Part shown: in pieces, positions 25,300-32,945 of the stretch
How positions within the stretch are numbered: the stretch's first letter is position 1
How the letters are laid out: each line of letters opens with the position of its first letter
Origin: Lachnospiraceae bacterium
Lineage (GTDB): Bacteria; Bacillota; Clostridia; Lachnospirales; Lachnospiraceae
NCBI GenBank assembly: GCA_016286035.1
Contig: JAEERY010000013.1
Span: 124,001 to 188,000 of the forward strand
Length of the DNA stretch: 64,000 nt
Direction: 5' to 3'
Position numbers and translations under genes: made by a program
The notes under the pieces: model-generated
Told to the model about the DNA's origin: nothing
Seen by the model: only the letters and a program-made list of their open reading frames with translations
The model's database searches: none

Positions 25300-25656
25300 T
25301 TATTCCAGCGGCATTGTATCCCTTGAGTAATGTCTGTTTCTGACTTCACTCCACTTGCCGGATCCGTCTTTATTCCATATCTGGGTAAAGTCATTTCCAC
25401 CCGCGTATTCAAACTCATATTCTGTTCCTTCGTTATGAACACCTTTTGAGATTATCTCATAGTGATCCACATATATGGTATCCGTCGGGTTATTGACAGT
25501 TATCCATTCATCATCGGAGATATAAATATAGAATCCATCGACTCTATCCATATTAGCATCTTCTGCGTAACAAATAGTAAGATATACTTCCCCGTTACTT
25601 TTTGTTATATATAACCGTACGAGGATGAACGGAAGGTATATTGTTCCTGCATGCAA
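25300..25656 (-). CDS. Hypothetical protein or remnant, about 118 codons, no clear start
   Basis: An open frame whose only upstream start is TTG at 25656, lying inside the crcB fragment in another frame, without a ribosome site. The first in-frame ATG is at 25551, also without one. The part after VRLYITKSNGEVYLTICY is Asp/Tyr-rich and looks like protein (GFYIYISDDEWITV, EYEFEYAGGNDFTQIW). It may be the tail of a gene whose start was lost in the event that cut crcB. Function not recognised. Confidence 0.4.
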   Translation of the reverse strand: MHAGTIYLPFILVRLYITKSNGEVYLTICYAEDANMDRVDGFYIYISDDEWITVNNPTDTIYVDHYEIISKGVHNEGTEYEFEYAGGNDFTQIWNKDGSGKWSEVRNRHYSRDTMPLE

Positions 25657-25744
25657 AAATCTTATCGTTTACAGGTATCAGACTGATCGCATATCTGGCC
25701 ATTGCACCAAGTGCTCCGCCAAGAGCCACGTATAAAAAATTCAT
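25595..25744 (-). pseudogene. crcB: Truncated crcB/fluC fluoride channel remnant
   Basis: From ATG 25744 (GAGGAT upstream) the frame reads NFLYVALGGALGAMARYAIS, the characteristic first helix of CrcB/Fluc channels. After about 25 residues it runs into an unrelated tail (KIFACRNNIPSVH) and stops at 25595. A working channel needs about 120 residues with four helices, including the TLxxN-type motif, which is absent. So this is a 5' remnant, probably produced by a deletion that joined foreign sequence. No fluoride riboswitch is seen upstream. Confidence 0.75.
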
Positions 25745-25785
25745 CTTATATCCTCGTTTTCGTATAATACTTCCAAAATCGCTTT

Positions 25786-26253
25786 TTAAAGAATACAGAC
25801 CATTATGTATTCGCAATCATTCTCATCAACAGTTTTAAATCCGACCTTCTCATACATTCTTACGGCATAATTGTCTTTCTGTACAGCAAGTGATGCCTTT
25901 TTGTATCCCTTTTGCTTTAAAAGTTCAAGCATTCTTTGCATGAGTACGGTCCCGATGCCTTTCCCCCTGTACTCTTTATATAAAGATATCGCAAAAGAGG
26001 GAGTATCATCATCCACATGTCCGTAGTCATTCATTATACGTGTCCAGACTGCTCCTATTACCTGACCTTCATCATCAGCAACAATGCAATGATCTGCCCT
26101 TCCTTTTCCAAAATCTTCAAAATAAAGCTTTAACTCAGGCTTATCAACAATGTCTTTTGGCGGAGGCTCAATTCCTTCAGGTATAAATATGGCCTCATAC
26201 AAGAAAGTCCTTAATAGCTCTGTTTCGTTTTCCTTAAGTTCCCTGATTCTCAT
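25786..26253 (-). CDS. GNAT N-acetyltransferase
   Basis: 155 aa from ATG 26253 (AGGA six bases upstream); the first start overlaps the upstream lipoprotein gene. RIRELKENETELLRTFLYEAIFIPEG, VWTRIMNDYGHVDDDTPSFAISLYKEYRGKGIGTVLM and YAVRMYEKVGFKTVDENDCEYIMV are a complete GNAT of the kind with the D-D-x-T-P insertion before the loop. It overlaps or nearly overlaps the stop of the DUF4846 gene, so probably coupled. Confidence 0.88.
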   Translation of the reverse strand: MRIRELKENETELLRTFLYEAIFIPEGIEPPPKDIVDKPELKLYFEDFGKGRADHCIVADDEGQVIGAVWTRIMNDYGHVDDDTPSFAISLYKEYRGKGIGTVLMQRMLELLKQKGYKKASLAVQKDNYAVRMYEKVGFKTVDENDCEYIMVCIL

Positions 26254-26266
26254 CATCTGTCCTTTT

Positions 26267-27214
26267 TCACTCATCAAGATATCCCGGTCTCCTAAGACAC
26301 GGTTCCATGAATATGTATTCCGGAGTTATAAACGGATACTTGATCTCATCCTCGTAATACCACGGATCATCTTCATGTTCTTCATTTATCAGAACATGAA
26401 ACTGCTGTGCGGGCATATATCCCTGCGCAAGAAGAAAAGCCTTCTTTCCGTCCTTTTCACAGGTATCAACAACCATCACGACATGTCCGGGGGAGCCTCC
26501 CTTTATAAAAATATCACCTATCTTTATTTGTGATAAATCTATTGGTTTTGATTCTTTTTCAAGTGAAAGGGTGCTGGCATAGTTGAACACGGTGTTCAGG
26601 TAATTTTCAAAAGTCTCATCAGATTCAGAATATCCCGCAGAATCATTCCATGAAACATCATTGCCGTTAACAACGATACGCTTTCCGTTTTTGTAACTTG
26701 TCCAGTCACACAAAAATCCGCTCACAAAATGGAATGCTATCTTGTCTTCCTTAGAACTTGCACGCATATATTCCGCATAAACACGCATCACACTATCCGC
26801 GCACTGTTGAAGGTCCTTATCTCCCAGATACATATCAAACACACAGACAGCCGAGTCGTTAGCTTTTATGCTTCCGTCATACATTAGCACAGGACTCTTG
26901 TCAGGTAAAACAGCATAACTTCTTAAAAACTCCCCCAGGCTTTTCTCATCTTCCTCAGTACGCTTATATCCCTCAGGTACACTTATCCTTGCTTCAAGAG
27001 TACTGCCATCAGCATTGATCAGAGATACCTGCTCTCTAACAGGTTCTGTTGGATCAGATACTTCATCTGTCGTCTCTTCGGATCTTATGTCCTGATCTGT
27101 GATCACAGGCTGTGAGATCACCTCTTCATTGACCTGATCTTCATGCTTTTTATCTTTGCATCCGCATAAAAGTATTAATGATGATATTAAAATTATCTTT
27201 ACATATTTTTTCAT
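26267..27214 (-). CDS. DUF4846 lipoprotein
   Basis: 315 aa from ATG 27214. A short signal peptide ends in S-L-I-L-L-C-G-C, a lipobox. After an acidic linker comes the DUF4846 domain: VPEGYKRTEEDEKSLGEFLRSY, FDMYLGDKDLQQCADSVMRVYAEY, FHFVSGF and GDIFIKGGSPGHVVMVVD, with LLAQGYMPAQQFHVL. The GHxVxVVD and AQGYMPAQ motifs are typical and look like an enzyme core, possibly a cell-wall or sugar-related activity, unproven. A ribosome site of GAGGGGAT is 17 bases from the ATG, further than usual. Confidence 0.82.
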   Translation of the reverse strand: MKKYVKIILISSLILLCGCKDKKHEDQVNEEVISQPVITDQDIRSEETTDEVSDPTEPVREQVSLINADGSTLEARISVPEGYKRTEEDEKSLGEFLRSYAVLPDKSPVLMYDGSIKANDSAVCVFDMYLGDKDLQQCADSVMRVYAEYMRASSKEDKIAFHFVSGFLCDWTSYKNGKRIVVNGNDVSWNDSAGYSESDETFENYLNTVFNYASTLSLEKESKPIDLSQIKIGDIFIKGGSPGHVVMVVDTCEKDGKKAFLLAQGYMPAQQFHVLINEEHEDDPWYYEDEIKYPFITPEYIFMEPCLRRPGYLDE

Positions 27215-27271
27215 AAATATTTTGGTTTTATCCCCTCTAAATATTTTAAACGAGCACATAAAAATGGTCAA

Positions 27272-27308
27272 CAAAATGGAGCCCTCCATTGGCAGTATGG
27301 AAGGCTCC
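27272..27308 (-). terminator. Terminator after the 42-aa gene
   Basis: Twelve-pair stem GGAGCCTTCCAT / ATGGAGGGCTCC (one G-T) with seven-base loop, then ATTTTGTT on the minus strand. It lies 38 bases past the stop of the 42-aa gene and before the DUF4846 gene. Confidence 0.7.
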
Positions 27309-27345
27309 TGTATAGAGATTATGGGAATATTCCCTAAGGTTGACA

Positions 27346-27474
27346 TTATTCTTTTAGTATTTCATTTCCTTTGAAGGTAGTTTTAAGATGCAGTATTATT
27401 CCGATGACTGTAACAGTGAAAACAAATACTGAAATAAGACCAAGTAAAAAGATGATGATGATCGCTATACTCAT
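27346..27474 (-). CDS. Small membrane protein, 42 aa
   Basis: ATG 27474 lies seven bases behind an AAAGGAGG site. The frame gives 42 residues: MSIAIIIIFLLGLISV, a single hydrophobic helix of about 25, then a basic-polar end (LHLKTTFKGNEILKE). A hairpin terminator follows. The strong ribosome site, membrane helix and terminator make it a real gene. Function is unknown; single-span peptides of this size may be toxins, regulators of transporters or parts of membrane complexes. Confidence 0.7.
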   Translation of the reverse strand: MSIAIIIIFLLGLISVFVFTVTVIGIILHLKTTFKGNEILKE

Positions 27475-27557
27475 ATGCTACCTCCTTTTCAATTTTAAAA
27501 AACCTCCTGTCTGTTGTTCTGATCATATGATATCTTTTTTGACAGATCATTTAAATG

Positions 27558-27594
27558 ACAAAAAGAGCAAAATAGACTGCTCTATTCTGCTCTT
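27558..27594 (-). terminator. Terminator after the HemW-like gene
   Basis: Two-part stem AAGAGCA-A-AATAGA / TCTATT-C-TGCTCTT (one A-C mismatch), four-base loop, TTTTT following on the minus strand, 14 bases past the stop at 27608. Confidence 0.85.
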
Positions 27595-27607
27595 ATAACT
27601 GTCTTTC

Positions 27608-28861
27608 CTACAATCTGATCTCTTTGGGGAATGCTTCTTTTCGCATTATCCCCCACATTTTGTCTATATATGAAAGAGTATAGAAATTCTCATAGTAATG
27701 ATAATAAAATGCTCCTTTATAAGTAAGCGAATATATACCGTTTTCTTCCCGTATATATCCTAAAATCTTTGCAAGCTTAAACTCAGCCCCATAGTAATCA
27801 TCAAGAGATTTTCCAAAGAAATCCTCAAAGCTTTTTGGATCAAGTCTTGTGCTGTACATGGTCCAGAACAGATAATATACCATCCTCTGCCTTTTTGAGA
27901 AACGTATGGTCAGTGATGTCGGCAGTCTGCCCGAATCTATCCTCCTGCAATACTCATCAACATTGAATGTGTTTATCTTGAAACTGTCCTTTAAAAGTGT
28001 TGTCGCAGAACAGCCAAATCCAAGAAAGTTGTCTCTGGTCATGGAAGAATAATGCGCATCCTTATTAGAAGAAAATGTCCATATGCTGTTTCTTGTATAA
28101 CCTTTTTTATCACAATACTCGGTTATACTGTCAAGAAGCTTCCTTTTCTCCTTTTTAGGCATTGTTTTAACTTTGCTTGCGGTAAATGTGAAATCTATGA
28201 ACGGGTATATCGCCACATGATTGGCACCTATCGCAAATGCTCTGTCAATATCTGATCTTAACTCCTCATATGTCTGATCAGGAAGCGCAAAGATCAGATC
28301 CATTGAGACCGTTTCAAAAGATACTTTACTTAAGACACTTTGAAGTCTATCCGCTTCAACGCTCTTTCTGCCCAGGATACTCTGATATTTATCATTAAAA
28401 GACTGTATCCCTATGCTTATCCTCGTCACACCGGCATCTCTTATCTTTAAAAGAGTCTCTACATCAATATCATCAGGATGAAGTTCAAGGCCTATCCCGT
28501 CTGTTATAATGAAGTGTTCTTTTATGACTGATATTATCTCAGAGAGCCTGTCCTTTACCAGTGCGGGAGTTCCACCGCCAAAATACAGACTTGTGACTTC
28601 CTTTCTGCCCTCATGCTGTTTTGAGACCATGTGTATCTCTTTTATCAGGGCATCTATATATCTGTCACATTCTTTCTGTTCATATCTCACCTTACAGTAC
28701 GGACAGAAATTACAGATGCTTCTGCAAAAAGGAATATGAACATACAGGCCAAGGTTTTTGCACTCAGAAAAAGGCAGTATCTCATCATACTCATTTCTGA
28801 ATATGAAAGGTTTTGTTGCACGGGTAAGCCACATCCTTGTCAGCTCGGTTCGTATACCCAT
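27608..28861 (-). CDS. HemW/coproporphyrinogen-oxidase-like radical SAM protein
   Basis: 417 aa from ATG 28861 (AGGAGG four bases before; first ATG 28864 is closer). The 4Fe-4S motif CRSICNFCPYC (CxxxCxxC plus a fourth Cys) follows LYVHIPF, the strand of HemN/HemW proteins. FGGGTPALV, GIELHPDDI and GIQSFNDKYQSILGR are also conserved HemW motifs. The C-terminal part (about 310-417) is not the usual HemW wing. HemW homologues act as heme chaperones or as oxygen-independent enzymes. It starts five bases past a second radical SAM gene, so the pair is one operon. Confidence 0.8.
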   Translation of the reverse strand: MGIRTELTRMWLTRATKPFIFRNEYDEILPFSECKNLGLYVHIPFCRSICNFCPYCKVRYEQKECDRYIDALIKEIHMVSKQHEGRKEVTSLYFGGGTPALVKDRLSEIISVIKEHFIITDGIGLELHPDDIDVETLLKIRDAGVTRISIGIQSFNDKYQSILGRKSVEADRLQSVLSKVSFETVSMDLIFALPDQTYEELRSDIDRAFAIGANHVAIYPFIDFTFTASKVKTMPKKEKRKLLDSITEYCDKKGYTRNSIWTFSSNKDAHYSSMTRDNFLGFGCSATTLLKDSFKINTFNVDEYCRRIDSGRLPTSLTIRFSKRQRMVYYLFWTMYSTRLDPKSFEDFFGKSLDDYYGAEFKLAKILGYIREENGIYSLTYKGAFYYHYYENFYTLSYIDKMWGIMRKEAFPKEIRL

Positions 28862-28869
28862 CATTCCTC

Positions 28870-29772
28870 CTAAATATATCTCAAATATGTCCTAAGCATC
28901 TCGGACATGATCTTAATGTTTCCTCCAAACAGCAGCGTATACTCCGCCACAAAGAAATATCCGCATTCTTCACACAGTCCTTCTACATCTATACATCTGC
29001 CACAAACTGAAATCTTTCCGTTTTCCATCACCAGACACTGATAACACGGCGTAGGAAAACTGTTATTTATAAGATAAGGGAATGCACTCTTAAGGTTAAA
29101 TACGGGTACATTCTCCTTCATCATCTGTGTGATAACATCACAGCATTCCTTCTTTTCTTCTTTTGAAAGAGCCAGATTTCTGGTATCGGGATACGGAGTA
29201 TGAAAATTAAAAGAGACTGCTCTCACATTCTTTGTATCACGAGCAGTCAGACATACATCGCGTATCGCATCCTTATTTATCTGATTGATTGCCATATAGA
29301 AACAGATATTATCAGAAGTGGAATTCTTTATATTCTCCATTATGGTATCATATGTGTCCCCTCTAACCTCATTATGGCGTTCTTTGTCTCCATCAAGGCT
29401 TAAAAGGATAAGATCGGCTTCGGGAAGGTCTATGGGATATGTACCGTTGGTAACAACATTAACGATAAGAAATCCCATCTGCTTTGCCTCTCTGACAAGG
29501 TCTTTTAAGGTGATATCACCATCTTTCCAAAGGAAAGTCTCTCCACCGCAAAAGAACAGTATCCTTACTCCCATATCATACAGCTGTTTCATCTCGCTCT
29601 TTATCTGGGAATACGGATATACTACTGCCGTGATATTATTAACAGAACAATGTTTGCATTTAAGATTGCACTTATCCGTCAGTATTATAGTCCCGAGTAT
29701 AGGATCTTTCTTTCTGAAAAGTACTGTTTTTATTCCAAAAGAGGCAAGTTCAATAAAACTTGATATTCTCAT
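28870..29772 (-). CDS. Radical SAM protein with C-terminal Cys cluster
   Basis: 300 aa. CNLKCKHC (residues 34-41) is the CxxxCxxC cluster; IILTDKCNLKC, FFCGGETFLW, NVVTNGTYP and LLSLDGDKERHNEVRGDTY match the MoaA/NirJ-like SPASM family. The end carries extra Cys (CYQCLVMENGKISVCGRC and CEECGY), a likely auxiliary cluster. A hydrophobic N-terminal stretch may touch the membrane. Such enzymes modify peptides, lipids or cofactors. Ribosome site GCGGAG lies before ATG 29772. The gene sits between a 60-residue gene and a HemW-like gene. Confidence 0.85.
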   Translation of the reverse strand: MRISSFIELASFGIKTVLFRKKDPILGTIILTDKCNLKCKHCSVNNITAVVYPYSQIKSEMKQLYDMGVRILFFCGGETFLWKDGDITLKDLVREAKQMGFLIVNVVTNGTYPIDLPEADLILLSLDGDKERHNEVRGDTYDTIMENIKNSTSDNICFYMAINQINKDAIRDVCLTARDTKNVRAVSFNFHTPYPDTRNLALSKEEKKECCDVITQMMKENVPVFNLKSAFPYLINNSFPTPCYQCLVMENGKISVCGRCIDVEGLCEECGYFFVAEYTLLFGGNIKIMSEMLRTYLRYI

Positions 29773-29805
29773 TTTATTTCTCCGCTGTGATCTTTTTCAC
29801 AAGTC

Positions 29806-29988
29806 TTATGAGCAATTGGTCTTTATTGTTATATCTTCCGTTACGTAATCTTCTTTTGTCTTTGCATAGTTGTCATACACGGTCTTAATGTCTCCTTTGT
29901 CAAACTGTTTGAATATCTTATAGAGAGCTTCTAAGCTCATACCGGCTGCACACATGCTCTCTATGGCATTCGTATCTTTCTGGTTCAT
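29806..29988 (-). CDS. 60-aa protein upstream of the radical SAM pair
   Basis: ATG 29988 follows AGAGGGA. The chain has a helical part ESMCAAGMSLEALYKIFKQFDKGDIKTVYDNY and ends in ITIKTNCS, with two Cys (13 and 59). It reads straight into the radical SAM operon, 34 bases before it. Either it is a small helical regulatory protein or a candidate peptide substrate of the two radical SAM enzymes; the sequence alone does not decide. I know no family for it. Confidence 0.55.
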   Translation of the reverse strand: MNQKDTNAIESMCAAGMSLEALYKIFKQFDKGDIKTVYDNYAKTKEDYVTEDITIKTNCS

Positions 29989-30016
29989 ATCATTCCCTCT
30001 TACATTTTTAATCCTT

Positions 30017-30883
30017 TTATTTATTCAATATCTTTCTTATCTCATCAGGATCGTTTGGATCGTCAACAGGCGTTATATCACCGAGACTTACACTTAAGTC
30101 ACTGTTTATCTTTATAGAAACAATAATTTCCATTGCCTGATCATAATCGGGCATCGGTATATCCTTATAGATATAGCCGCTTGGTGCTGACAGATAGGGC
30201 TTTTTATCTATCATTTTTATCTTTATAATGTCTGACCATATGACATCCTCAAGCTCTTCCTGTGTATCGATCACCTTTTTGTATGTCAGAGTCTTTTCAT
30301 TTTCTATCGTAAATGTCACTTCCTTGGTATCATTATCGAACGTATGAGATATTCTCTCTTCAAGTATTTCGGAAAAGTATCTTCCGTCATAGCGATAGAA
30401 ATCATAATCAATGCCATTCTTCTTTAAGATGCAAAGACCGTACACACAAAAACCTGTTCCGTTACCTTCACACTCTGCGATCAGATAATCATCCTTTCCG
30501 TCATCATTTACATCGCATTTTTCGATATAGGGTCCGTACGGTGCCATGGATATCTCTACTGGCATCTTATCGTTTCCGTCTATGATGGTGGCGGTCATAT
30601 CGGTGTAGTTAAGTCTTATAGCCACATCCTCATTCTCGGAATAATATGTCTCGATATCGGCATCATCATCAAATACCTCATCAATCTCTTTGTCAGGTTC
30701 TTTGGGAATCTCTTCCTTTACTTCTTCTTTTACTTCCTCCTGATCTTTTTTATCTTCTTCAATTTTAACTTCACTCTGTTCAGTCTTTTCAGGCTCTTTT
30801 GGAATCTCTTCTTCATTCTTTGCACAGCCTGCAAATGTTAAGAGCATTGTCAGAGGTATGAGATATTTAATTATCCTTTTCAT
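30017..30883 (-). CDS. Predicted lipoprotein, unknown function
   Basis: 288 aa. Signal peptide with lipobox F-A-G-C (Cys 20), then a long Glu/Lys linker with KEE/PKEP repeats to about residue 80. The C-terminal 200 residues contain DVNDDGKDDYLIAECEGNGTG, an FG-GAP/Ca-binding-like loop, and repeating beta strands (TYKKVIDTQEELEDVIW). So likely an exported surface lipoprotein. The gene ends 28 bases before the 60-aa gene, and the order could be one transcript with the radical SAM unit. Confidence 0.75.
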   Translation of the reverse strand: MKRIIKYLIPLTMLLTFAGCAKNEEEIPKEPEKTEQSEVKIEEDKKDQEEVKEEVKEEIPKEPDKEIDEVFDDDADIETYYSENEDVAIRLNYTDMTATIIDGNDKMPVEISMAPYGPYIEKCDVNDDGKDDYLIAECEGNGTGFCVYGLCILKKNGIDYDFYRYDGRYFSEILEERISHTFDNDTKEVTFTIENEKTLTYKKVIDTQEELEDVIWSDIIKIKMIDKKPYLSAPSGYIYKDIPMPDYDQAMEIIVSIKINSDLSVSLGDITPVDDPNDPDEIRKILNK

Positions 30884-30908
30884 TATGTATTTCCTTTTTT
30901 ATATAAAT

Positions 30909-31490
30909 TTACTCGTAAATATGTCTGGGAATGAAGATATCCTTCAGTCGCTTTAATCTTTTATTTTCCTTTGGAGGATTATCTATATAAGCTCGAAAGT
31001 CAAAGTTTGCCTTTACTTCATCATCAGGATAAAGATATTTTTCCAATAGCCTTGATCCTTTATCCTCCTGTGTGAGTTCCTTTAACTGCTCTATTATCTC
31101 TGTCCGATCGACAGCTCTCCTTATTTCATAAAACTGCTTGTTAAACCAGCCTGCAACGGTTTCTTTATTGCTTTCTCTGTCGGTTATCGCAAGCACGACC
31201 CAGATAGCAGTCTTTTTATCACCTATAAACGGCGGTAACTTCATCTGTTCGTCTATATATTCTTCCTTTGAGGAATACTTTTCCATGCCTAAGAAACCGT
31301 CAGCCCAACAGTACTGCGCACCGTACCTGCGTGCATTCATATCATGTTCATTGTATATGTCCTTATCATGCAGAATATAGGCCCACTTTAATATCTCGTC
31401 ACGCTCAAGCGCAGCTTTAATAAAGGTTTCGGTATCTCTCCCATAGTCACTGTCTTTTATAAATATGAGATTCCCTCTCTCCCTACTCAT
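30909..31490 (-). CDS. Rep-like protein without the HUH histidines
   Basis: 193 aa. Blocks recall rolling-circle plasmid replication initiators of the pMV158/RepB kind: GRDTETFIKAALERDEILKWAYILHDKDIYN near the start and VAGWFNKQFYEIRRAVDR, then EKYLYPDDEVKANFDFRAYID near the end. In those proteins a HxH metal site follows the HDKD block at a short distance; here that stretch reads KKTAIWVVLA, with no histidine pair. I infer a domesticated or decayed Rep relative. No partner genes (mobilisation, origin) are visible. The frame is intact. Confidence 0.5.
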   Translation of the reverse strand: MSRERGNLIFIKDSDYGRDTETFIKAALERDEILKWAYILHDKDIYNEHDMNARRYGAQYCWADGFLGMEKYSSKEEYIDEQMKLPPFIGDKKTAIWVVLAITDRESNKETVAGWFNKQFYEIRRAVDRTEIIEQLKELTQEDKGSRLLEKYLYPDDEVKANFDFRAYIDNPPKENKRLKRLKDIFIPRHIYE

Positions 31491-31493
31491 TGA

Positions 31494-32231
31494 TCACTCA
31501 CTTTCTTCTGATATCCGTGAGATATAATCCCTAAGTTCATCCCAATGCTTTACTGTAAGAACATCATCTTGAGCATCGTACGGCATATCTATCGCACCTA
31601 TATACCATACAGGAAACATTCCCGCATTTCTGGCGCCGATAACATCGCACTTATACTGATCCCCGACATACCATATCTGTGATGGTGAAAGCTCAGACTT
31701 CTCGATCGCCAGATCAAATATATGACGATTCGGTTTTCGAAACAGATATTCACTGGTAGCAAGAATAAATTCAAAATCATTATCCGGAATGCAAGTATTG
31801 ATCCTGTCTGCAACTACTTTACCCGAAAATGAAATGTTGCTGATAACCGCGGTACGAATTTCATTATCTTTCAAAAAAGAAAGAAAATCCGCTATCCCGT
31901 CTGTTGCCGTTCCGGGTGATGCCGCATTCCAGAATACATTGTCTATTTCTTCCGGTGAAAGTGCGATATCTATTCCCAAAGATTCATAGAGATATTTTGT
32001 GAACATATGATTAGGCACTTCTTTTTGAAACAGATGAATATTTGACCTGTCAAAACGTCCGATCTCATCATTGAGCTCATCAGCATATGCCTGAACCTCT
32101 TTTGCCGACTTATTATACTTATTTTTTACGGCATGTTTCAGTACTTCTTCCGTTCCCTTTATTCCATTGAACTTTGCTTCTCTTATGAGTGTCTGACCAT
32201 AGTCAAACATGATCATTTTGGGTTTATTCAT
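31494..32231 (-). CDS. HAD-superfamily hydrolase
   Basis: 245 aa. Motif I is MFDYGQTLIRE: the nucleophile Asp is present but the second Asp is replaced by Gly, as in several groups annotated as HAD-IA. Motif II is RTAVISN, motif III RKPNRHIFDLA, motif IV YVGDQYKCDVIGARNAG. With a helical C1 cap (about 20-90). The enzyme dephosphorylates a small phosphate ester, substrate not known. The change in motif I may affect turnover. It starts 17 bases or so after the ankyrin gene. Confidence 0.82.
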   Translation of the reverse strand: MNKPKMIMFDYGQTLIREAKFNGIKGTEEVLKHAVKNKYNKSAKEVQAYADELNDEIGRFDRSNIHLFQKEVPNHMFTKYLYESLGIDIALSPEEIDNVFWNAASPGTATDGIADFLSFLKDNEIRTAVISNISFSGKVVADRINTCIPDNDFEFILATSEYLFRKPNRHIFDLAIEKSELSPSQIWYVGDQYKCDVIGARNAGMFPVWYIGAIDMPYDAQDDVLTVKHWDELRDYISRISEESE

Positions 32232-32269
32232 AGCATTTTTCCTAAAGCTTTAAAATTCAAAAGCCGATA

Positions 32270-32932
32270 CTAACCAAACACTTCGTCAAACAGGATTGAA
32301 ATCGAACCTTCTCTGTAAAAATCCCGTACGGAATACCCTATGTTTGGTGCTTTATAATTCACATCCGCACCTGCATCCTTTAATGCCTGCAGGACCTTTT
32401 TAAGATCATCGTGTAATTCATCAGTAAATATCCGGTTATCCAATTCTTTATGTTCCACATAATTGTATGACGGAAGGATCTGACTTGCCTGTAATCCGAA
32501 TCTGTTCAAGCCTGAATTACCAAATGAATCAACTGCATTTACATCCGCTCCAAAATCAAGCATTTTCTTTAACAGTCTGAGTGCTTCTTTAGCCCTTTCC
32601 TCTGTGGAATAAACCTGAAATCCTCTAAAGCTGTCATTTGTATTCCATCTGCATAACATTACGGCACAGTTGATCGCATCATGTAAAACCGGTGTCCTCC
32701 ATGAATTACAGCAGTTCTCATCCTCGATAAAGTTAACGTCTGCTCCCATATCGATAAGATATTCAGCTATATTTGTATTTCCCGTTTTGAAAGCCACCTG
32801 AAGCGGAGATTGTCCGTCATCCTTTTTGGGCGGCTGCTTTGCAACACAGTTAATCAGTTCAGGCTTATTTTCTATTATCTCTTTAACAGCATCCAGATTG
32901 GCATCTCTTATCGCTTTGAACAGTTTTTTCAT
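32270..32932 (-). CDS. Ankyrin-repeat protein
   Basis: 220 aa from ATG 32932 (AGAGGG upstream). Several ankyrin repeats: LFKAIRDANLDAVKEIIENKPELINC, GQSPLQVAFKTGNTNIAEYLIDMGADVNFIE, and LRLLKKMLDFGADVNAVDSFGNSGL, LKKVLQALKDAGADVNYKAP. One repeat is interrupted by a longer insert near the middle. The protein has no enzyme motif and no signal peptide. Bacterial ankyrin proteins commonly act as inhibitors or immunity factors; role here unknown. It overlaps the end of the GNAT gene upstream. Confidence 0.82.
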   Translation of the reverse strand: MKKLFKAIRDANLDAVKEIIENKPELINCVAKQPPKKDDGQSPLQVAFKTGNTNIAEYLIDMGADVNFIEDENCCNSWRTPVLHDAINCAVMLCRWNTNDSFRGFQVYSTEERAKEALRLLKKMLDFGADVNAVDSFGNSGLNRFGLQASQILPSYNYVEHKELDNRIFTDELHDDLKKVLQALKDAGADVNYKAPNIGYSVRDFYREGSISILFDEVFG

Positions 32933-32945
32933 AACATGGCCCTCT

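Noticed and set aside
25745-25800. Fluoride riboswitch before the crcB remnant
   Set aside because: The short spacer has none of the conserved elements of the crcB RNA and is overlapped by the end of a GNAT gene.
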